From contig JAJYKH010000067.1 of assembly GCA_021788685.1 (NCBI GenBank), forward strand, positions 1-10,700: a stretch of 10,700 bases of DNA, given 5' to 3'. Shown piece after piece: positions 7,071-10,700 of this stretch. Each line of letters starts with the position of its first letter. Position 1 is the first letter of the stretch. Both the position numbers and the translations under genes were made by a program. This stretch comes from Deltaproteobacteria bacterium. GTDB lineage: Bacteria; Desulfobacterota; Desulfobulbia; Desulfobulbales; UBA5123. Below the pieces are notes generated by a model, which ran no database searches, was not told where the DNA came from, and was given only the letters and a program-made list of their open reading frames with translations.

Positions 7071-7775
7071 TTAAGCCAAGGCCTCCTCCCTGACCGCCTC
7101 CGTGCAGATGGACGCGAAGTCGATGGGATCGAGGCTGGCCGGGCCGACCAGCAGGCCCGAAACCTGGTCGAGGTCGAGGTAGGTCCTGACGTTGTCGGGC
7201 CGGACCGGGCCGCCGTAAAGGACCGGCCGGCCGGGGGCCAGGGCGGCGATATCAGCCACGGCCTTGCCCGCATCCCGCGGGGAGATCGCGGCGGTCGGGC
7301 CGGGAGGGACATAAGGGTCGTAGGCCAGGATGAGCCTTTCGAGATTGACGTCCTCAAGGGCGGCCATCTGGGCCCGGGCATAGGAGGGATCGAGGCAGAG
7401 AATGGGGGTGATCTCGGCCGCGACCGCTTCGCTCACCTTGTTGGCGATCTCCTGGTGGGTTTCGTGGAAGTAGCGGCGCCGCGAAAAATGGCCGAGGATG
7501 GCGAAGTTGGCAATTCCCCGGATCATTTCCGCGGCGATCGCCCCGGCGTATTCCCCGAACGGGAAGGGCGAGAGGTCCTGGACCGCAAGGGCGAGCCCGT
7601 CGGGCTTGTACCTGCCGATGGCGTTTTTCAGGTCGTGCAGGAAGACGAACGGCGGGGCCACCACCACCTCCACCCCCGGCCGGGGGGTGTAGTAGTGGGA
7701 AAAGTCCTTGAGCCACTGCTCGGCCGTTTTGAAGGTGGCGTTGGATCCCCAGTTGGCGACGATGTAGGTGGTCAT
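7071..7775 (-). CDS. Triosephosphate isomerase-like protein with degenerate active site
   Basis: The 234-residue protein aligns along its length with triosephosphate isomerase, the TIM-barrel enzyme interconverting dihydroxyacetone phosphate and glyceraldehyde 3-phosphate. Conserved are the start ANW-x-x-N, the electrophile His96 in ILGH, and the phosphate-gripping strands YGGPVRPDN and GLLVGPASLD. Catalysis should be badly affected: the Lys of NWKMN is Gly10, the GHSERR motif reads GHFSRR (Ser and Glu lost), the catalytic Glu of YEPVWAIGTG is Asp153 in AYDPYVPPGP, and the loop-6 lid is different. It is therefore probably not a housekeeping TpiA; a sugar-phosphate-binding or otherwise repurposed protein is inferred. 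GGAGGG lies 8 nt before the ATG. It has its own promoter (8010-8038) and a leader of about 228 nt, and the PocR kinase follows 100 nt downstream. The frame is intact, so it is not an obvious pseudogene. Confidence 0.85.
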   Translation of the reverse strand: MTTYIVANWGSNATFKTAEQWLKDFSHYYTPRPGVEVVVAPPFVFLHDLKNAIGRYKPDGLALAVQDLSPFPFGEYAGAIAAEMIRGIANFAILGHFSRRRYFHETHQEIANKVSEAVAAEITPILCLDPSYARAQMAALEDVNLERLILAYDPYVPPGPTAAISPRDAGKAVADIAALAPGRPVLYGGPVRPDNVRTYLDLDQVSGLLVGPASLDPIDFASICTEAVREEALA

Positions 7776-7799
7776 GGCGCGAGCCCTCCGTTGTTTTGA

Positions 7800-7823
7800 G
7801 CTGTCAGCTGTCAGCGATCAGCC
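7800..7823 (+). repeat. GC-rich heptad repeat, left member of an inverted pair
   Basis: Three tandem 7-nt units, GCTGTCA, GCTGTCA and GCGATCA, are followed by GCC. The same 24 nt occurs inverted at 8134-8157 with three differences. The pair brackets a promoter, a terminator and the structured leader. Confidence 0.7.
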
Positions 7824-7894
7824 AGAGGCAACCATGGCAGGCAGAAGTCGGGGAATTCCAGGCTGGCTGAATGCCAAAGCCGAGGCTTTGCCGG

Positions 7895-7984
7895 TCTCGC
7901 AAAAAACCGCTCCGCCGACGGTTCAGTCGTGTAGCTTGTTGTTTCCACGTTTCCGCCCGCCAGGGCTCGGGGGTTTTTGCGAGA
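7895..7984. repeat. Inverted repeat enclosing 63 nt within the leader
   Basis: TCTCGCAAAAAACC (7895-7908) is complementary to GGTTTTTGCGAGA (7972-7984), with one extra A bulged. Thirteen base pairs could close a domain of about 90 nt in the leader RNA. It may equally be part of a dispersed non-coding repeat. Confidence 0.6.
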
Positions 7985-8009
7985 ACATCAGGCGTTCGTT
8001 CCTCCCCTC

Positions 8010-8038
8010 ATTATAGGGTTGAAGAGCGGGAAAGGCAA
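8010..8038 (-). promoter_or_regulatory. Sigma-70 promoter of the TIM-like gene
   Basis: On the minus strand TTGCCT (8038-8033, 4 of 6) stands 17 nt before a perfect TATAAT (8015-8010). Initiation is expected in the purine run near 8003. It is the best sigma-70 promoter in the window. Its -35 overlaps the T-run of the terminator just upstream. Confidence 0.65.
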
Positions 8039-8061
8039 AAGGGGAGCGTGCACCCCCTTTT
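8037..8061 (-). terminator. Rho-independent terminator of the PAS kinase operon, possibly bidirectional
   Basis: AAAAGGGG (8037-8044) pairs with CCCCTTTT (8054-8061) around a 9-nt loop. On the minus strand the stem ends in a T-run (TTTTGCCTTT), fitting termination of transcripts from the kinase at 8171-9247. The A/T-flanked stem could also act on the plus strand. Confidence 0.6.
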
Positions 8062-8133
8062 GTCATCAGCGGTCTGATTGAGATACGAGGAGGAAAACGG
8101 CGGACCCCGGGTGAAGCGCTGGGCAGAATCGGG

Positions 8134-8157
8134 GGCTGATCGCTGGCCGCTGGCAGC
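8134..8157 (-). repeat. GC-rich heptad repeat, right member of an inverted pair
   Basis: Read on the minus strand the units are GCTGCCA, GCGGCCA and GCGATCA followed by GCC, matching 7800-7823 at 21 of 24 positions. It overlaps the hairpin that follows the PAS kinase stop codon. Confidence 0.7.
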
Positions 8158-8168
8158 CGAAGGCTGCC
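8152..8168 (-). terminator. Hairpin directly after the PAS kinase stop codon
   Basis: GGCAGCC (8152-8158) and GGCTGCC (8162-8168) form a perfect 7-bp stem with a 3-nt loop, 2 nt beyond the TGA at 8171-8173. There is no T-run, so on its own it is a weak terminator. It may protect the mRNA 3' end or assist the terminator at 8037-8061. Confidence 0.35.
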
Positions 8169-8170
8169 GA

Positions 8171-9247
8171 TCACTCCTCCACGAACCGGTGGATGGGAAA
8201 GCGGAGGGTCGCCGCCGTGCCCTGGCCTTCCACGCTTTCCAGGGTGAGCGCGCTGCCGGGGTGGTCGTCCATGATCCGCTTGCAGACGCAGAGGCCGAGG
8301 CCGGTCCCCTGGCGCTTGGTGGTGAAGAACGGCGTGAAGACCCGTTCGCGGAGCTCGGCGGGGATGCCCGGGCCGTTGTCGGCCACGGTCAGCTCGGCAT
8401 AGCCGTCCACGGTGGCGAGGGCGAGCAGCAGGGAGCCGCCGGCGGGGGCGAGGGCCTCCATGCTGTTTTTGATCAGGTTGAGGAGCACCTGGAGGAGCTT
8501 CTCCCGGTCGCCCATGATGAGGGGCCGCGGCCCCTCCAGCCGGAGCTCGAGGGCGATGTCCCGTTCCTCGCAGTCCGCCTTGACCAGCCGGAAGGCCTCC
8601 CGCAGCAGCTCGCCGGCATCGATGGTCTCGGCGGCCTGCTTCCGGGGCACGTACAGGTTGCGCAGCTCGGCCAAAAGGTGCTCCAGCCGCTCCACCTGCG
8701 CCAGGATGTCGGCCAGCCGGCGGCGCGCCTCCTCCTCCCTGACCGTCCGGTGGAGCCGCCGGGCCCAGCCGCCGATCATCACCAGGGGATTCTTGATCTC
8801 GTGGGTGATCTCCGCCACCACCCTCCCCAGGAGGGCCAGCCGCTCCGCCTGGGCTACCTGCCGCTGGAGGCCGCGGGTCTCGGCCATGTCCCGGATGAGG
8901 GCGGTGAAGAAGGTGCGGTGGTCGATTTCGGCCACGGAAAAGGAGATCAGGGCGGGGAACCGTTCGCCGCTCCTCCGGATGCCGGTCAGCTCGGCTTCCC
9001 GGCCGGTGAAGGGCGGCTCCCCGGCCGGCAGATACTGCTGCACGGCCAGGGGGTGGGACTCCCGGTGCTCCGGGGCGAGGAGCAGGCACAGGTCGCGGCC
9101 GAGCACCTCCTGCCGCGCGTAGCCGAACATCTTCTCGGCCGCCCGGTTGAAGAAGAGCACCCGGTGCTCCGCGTCGATGGTGATGAACGCCTCGTTGGCG
9201 TTCTCCACCGCCTCGTGGAGGATGGTCAGCTCCTGGATGTCCTGCAT
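8171..9247 (-). CDS. PAS sensor histidine kinase
   Basis: This 358-residue soluble sensor kinase has an N-terminal PAS domain (about residues 10-125; ENANEAFITIDAEHRVLFFN). A HisKA domain follows with His149 in EITHEIKNPLVMIGGW. The ATPase domain (about 245-355) carries the N-box NLIKNSMEAL, DNGPGIP, the F-box FTPFFTTK and the G2 motif GTGLGL. All catalytic motifs are intact. No heme ligand or cysteine pattern identifies the signal. I chose ATG 9247. The ATG at 9292 would add 15 residues (SVVHYPLSIIHC and flanks) encoded by the heptad repeat, which is not protein-like. No Shine-Dalgarno precedes 9247; the upstream sequence is repeat. The exporter ends 78 nt upstream, so co-transcription and perhaps coupled translation are likely. 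Its response regulator is not in the window. Confidence 0.9.
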   Translation of the reverse strand: MQDIQELTILHEAVENANEAFITIDAEHRVLFFNRAAEKMFGYARQEVLGRDLCLLLAPEHRESHPLAVQQYLPAGEPPFTGREAELTGIRRSGERFPALISFSVAEIDHRTFFTALIRDMAETRGLQRQVAQAERLALLGRVVAEITHEIKNPLVMIGGWARRLHRTVREEEARRRLADILAQVERLEHLLAELRNLYVPRKQAAETIDAGELLREAFRLVKADCEERDIALELRLEGPRPLIMGDREKLLQVLLNLIKNSMEALAPAGGSLLLALATVDGYAELTVADNGPGIPAELRERVFTPFFTTKRQGTGLGLCVCKRIMDDHPGSALTLESVEGQGTAATLRFPIHRFVEE

Positions 9248-9254
9248 TGAAATG

Positions 9255-9335
9255 CAATGGATAATGGACAATGGATAATGGACAACGGACAATCCCTCTT
9301 TCCATTATCAATTATCCATTATCAATTATCCATTG
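9255..9335. repeat. AT-rich heptad inverted repeat between exporter and PAS kinase
   Basis: The left arm (9255-9289) is five tandem 7-nt units: CAATGGA and TAATGGA alternate twice, then CAACGGA. The right arm (9301-9335), read inverted, is CAATGGA followed by alternating TAATTGA and TAATGGA. The arms agree at 30 of 35 positions around an 11-nt loop. It stands out by its low GC content. The right arm encodes the last residue and the TAA (9326-9328) of the exporter, and the left arm stops 7 nt before the kinase ATG. As minus-strand RNA, three of the five differences become G-U pairs. Confidence 0.85.
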
Positions 9336-10700
9336 CTCATTTGGAGCTGCTGCAGGTGGCGGTAGAGCCCGGCGCGGGCCATGAGCTGGTCGTGGGTGCC
9401 CTGCTCGGCGATGCGTCCCTTGTCCATGACGATGATCCGGTCCGCCCGGCGGATGGTGGAGAGGCGGTGGGCGATCACCAGGCTGGTGCGGCCGGCAAGC
9501 GCGGTGCCGATGGCCTGCTCGATCTTCCTCTCGGTTTCCGTGTCCACGTTGGCGGTGGCCTCGTCGAGCACGAGAATCCGGGGATCGCGGGCCAGCACCC
9601 GGGCAAAGGCGAGCAGCTGCCGCTGCCCGGTGGAGAGCTCGATCCCCCCCTCGCCGATCGGCGTGTCCCACCCCTGGGGCAGGCGGGCCACCGTTTCGGC
9701 GAGCTGGGAGTCCCGGAGGATGCGCGCGAGGTCGGCATCGGGCAGCTCGCGGTCCAGGAGGACGTTCTCCCGGAGGGTGGCGGGCATGATGTACACCTCC
9801 TGCATCACGAGGCCGATCTGCCGGCGCAGCCAATCCGGGTCGAGGCGGGAAAGCTCGGTGCCGTCCAGGCGGACGCTGCCCTGCCCCGGGTCGTAGAAGC
9901 GCTCCAGGAGATTGATGATGGTGGTCTTGCCGGCCCCGGTGGGGCCTACGATGGCCACGGTCTCGCCGGGGGCCACCACAAGCGACAGCTCGCGGATGAT
10001 CGGCTGCTCCGGGTCGTAGGCGAAGGAGACCCGGTCGAGCACCAGCGCTCCTTTCACGGCCGCGGGGCGGAGGGGCGAGGCGGGGAGGGACAGCCCGCTC
10101 CGGGTGTCGAGGAGCTGGAACAGCCGTTCCGCCGAGGCCATGGCCGACTGGACGATGGAATATTTCTGGGACAGCTCGCGCATGGGCTGGAAGAAGAGCC
10201 GCATGTAGGAGAGAAAGGCCACCAGCATGCCGATGGTCATCCGGCCCTTAAGGATCTCGCTGCCCCCGTACCAGATGATGAGCCCGTTCGAGAAGATGTT
10301 GAGGGTCTCGATGAAAGGCATGAACACCCCGTAGATCTTGATCTGGTGGAGGGCCTTTTCGAAGAAGGTCTGGTTGATCGCCGCGAACCGCAGCCCGGTG
10401 TCGCCCTCGCGCAGGAAGAGCTGGATCACCGCCATGCCGGAGAGGGATTCCTGGAGGAAGGCGTTGATGCGGGCCAGGTGGGTGCGGATGGCCCGGAACG
10501 CTTCCCGGGCCATGCGGTTGAACCAGGTCATGTTGAGGAGGATGAGCGGGATGAAGAGGCTCAGGACCAGGGCGAGCTGCCAGTTCATCCAGAAGAGCAG
10601 CACCAGGATGCCGCCGAAGCGGATGAAGTCGTTGAAGAGGGTGACGATCACCGAGGTGAACATCTCGTTCATGTTCTGGATGTCGTTGGTGAGGCGGGTT
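9326..10700 (-). CDS. ABC exporter half-transporter (TMD-NBD), MdlB-like, 5' truncated
   Basis: The frame is open to the right edge, so the N-terminal helices are missing. The first visible codons give RLTNDIQN, a coupling-helix motif of this class, followed by the last four or so membrane helices (for example FGGILVLLFWMNWQLALVLS and SNGLIIWYGGSEILKG). The nucleotide-binding domain has Walker A GPTGAGKTT (about 9921-9950), Q-loop VMQEVYI, signature LSTGQRQLLAFAR, Walker B ILVLDEATANVD with the catalytic Glu, and the H-loop AHRLST. This fits type IV exporters for lipids, peptides or drugs. It is closest to MdlB/LmrD-type halves of heterodimers, where the partner gene normally lies just upstream, here outside the window. 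The substrate is unknown. The C-terminal residues and stop come from the heptad repeat, suggesting the original end was overwritten. Confidence 0.93.
   Translation of the reverse strand, partial: TRLTNDIQNMNEMFTSVIVTLFNDFIRFGGILVLLFWMNWQLALVLSLFIPLILLNMTWFNRMAREAFRAIRTHLARINAFLQESLSGMAVIQLFLREGDTGLRFAAINQTFFEKALHQIKIYGVFMPFIETLNIFSNGLIIWYGGSEILKGRMTIGMLVAFLSYMRLFFQPMRELSQKYSIVQSAMASAERLFQLLDTRSGLSLPASPLRPAAVKGALVLDRVSFAYDPEQPIIRELSLVVAPGETVAIVGPTGAGKTTIINLLERFYDPGQGSVRLDGTELSRLDPDWLRRQIGLVMQEVYIMPATLRENVLLDRELPDADLARILRDSQLAETVARLPQGWDTPIGEGGIELSTGQRQLLAFARVLARDPRILVLDEATANVDTETERKIEQAIGTALAGRTSLVIAHRLSTIRRADRIIVMDKGRIAEQGTHDQLMARAGLYRHLQQLQMSNG

Larger units (their letters stand above)
7776..8003 (-). 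other. Long structured 5' leader of the TIM-like gene
   Basis: This gene-free stretch lies between the predicted transcription start near 8003 and the ATG at 7775. On the minus strand it holds, in order, an inverted repeat (7984-7972 with 7908-7895) closing a 63-nt region, a hairpin CAAAGCC-TC-GGCTTTG (7890-7875), the GC-rich heptad repeat (7823-7800), and the GGAGGG ribosome site (7789-7784). I recognise no known riboswitch class. A 21-codon frame at 7988-7923 is too weakly supported to call. Confidence 0.45.

Noticed and set aside
4856..7093. 745-residue open frame on the plus strand opposite the PocR hybrid kinase
   Set aside because: Same antisense effect; the composition is low-complexity with no recognisable domain.
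7776..7900. c-di-GMP (GEMM) riboswitch suggested by GGCAAAGCC and GGTTGCC in the leader
   Set aside because: The required upstream GAAA tetraloop and GACGCAAAGC core with correct spacing are missing, so the resemblance is to short pieces only.
7923..7988. 21-codon leader peptide on the minus strand ahead of the TIM-like gene
   Set aside because: The purine run that could serve as ribosome site is 12 nt away and lies at the predicted transcript start; no regulatory codon run is present.
9248..9292. Upstream ATG at 9292 as start of the PAS kinase
   Set aside because: The added residues are the translation of the heptad repeat and precede the PAS fold without resembling any domain.
9255..9335. 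CRISPR array or insertion-sequence ends
   Set aside because: Units are 7 nt with no spacers, and there is no transposase or target duplication visible.

Overview
The window is a GC-rich bacterial chromosome segment. It shows a LigD-type repair polymerase, a NapH/CcoG-like membrane iron-sulfur protein behind a CRP/FNR-type palindrome, a PocR-domain hybrid kinase and several multi-domain sensor kinases. This mix fits an anaerobic or facultative delta-proteobacterium (Desulfobacterota-like) best. The taxonomic call is inference; no rRNA or other marker gene is present.

Layout. Two genes read rightwards. The first (1-807) is the 3' end of a ligD polymerase domain. The second (about 1065-2039) is a polytopic 4Fe-4S membrane protein, preceded by a perfect 16-bp palindrome of CRP/FNR type. 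Everything else reads leftwards. In transcription order from the right edge: a truncated ABC exporter half (9326-10700); a PAS histidine kinase (8171-9247); a triosephosphate-isomerase-like protein lacking key catalytic residues (7071-7775); a PocR-PAS hybrid histidine kinase with a receiver domain (4745-6970); a GAF-GAF histidine kinase (2828-4654); and a DUF72/YecE-like protein (2093-2800) that converges on the iron-sulfur gene.

The left-reading block appears to hold at least four transcription units. The ABC exporter and PAS kinase are probably co-transcribed and end at a U-tailed hairpin near 8037-8061. The TIM-like gene has its own promoter (8010-8038) and a structured leader of about 228 nt. 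The PocR hybrid kinase has a candidate promoter and a 5' hairpin. The GAF kinase plus DUF72 gene share an extended -10 promoter (4699-4728).

The gaps hold more than the genes suggest. Both gaps around the PAS kinase carry 7-nt-period repeats arranged as inverted pairs: an AT-rich family at 9255-9335 and a GC-rich family at 7800-7823/8134-8157. The AT-rich one supplies the exporter's stop codon and ends 7 nt before the kinase start.

Three sensor kinases within 6.5 kb, with no separate response regulator gene visible, make this a signalling-rich region. Their signals and outputs cannot be read from the sequence. The most notable items are the degenerate TIM-like protein with its long leader, the palindrome placed exactly for class II activation of the iron-sulfur gene, and the heptad inverted repeats.
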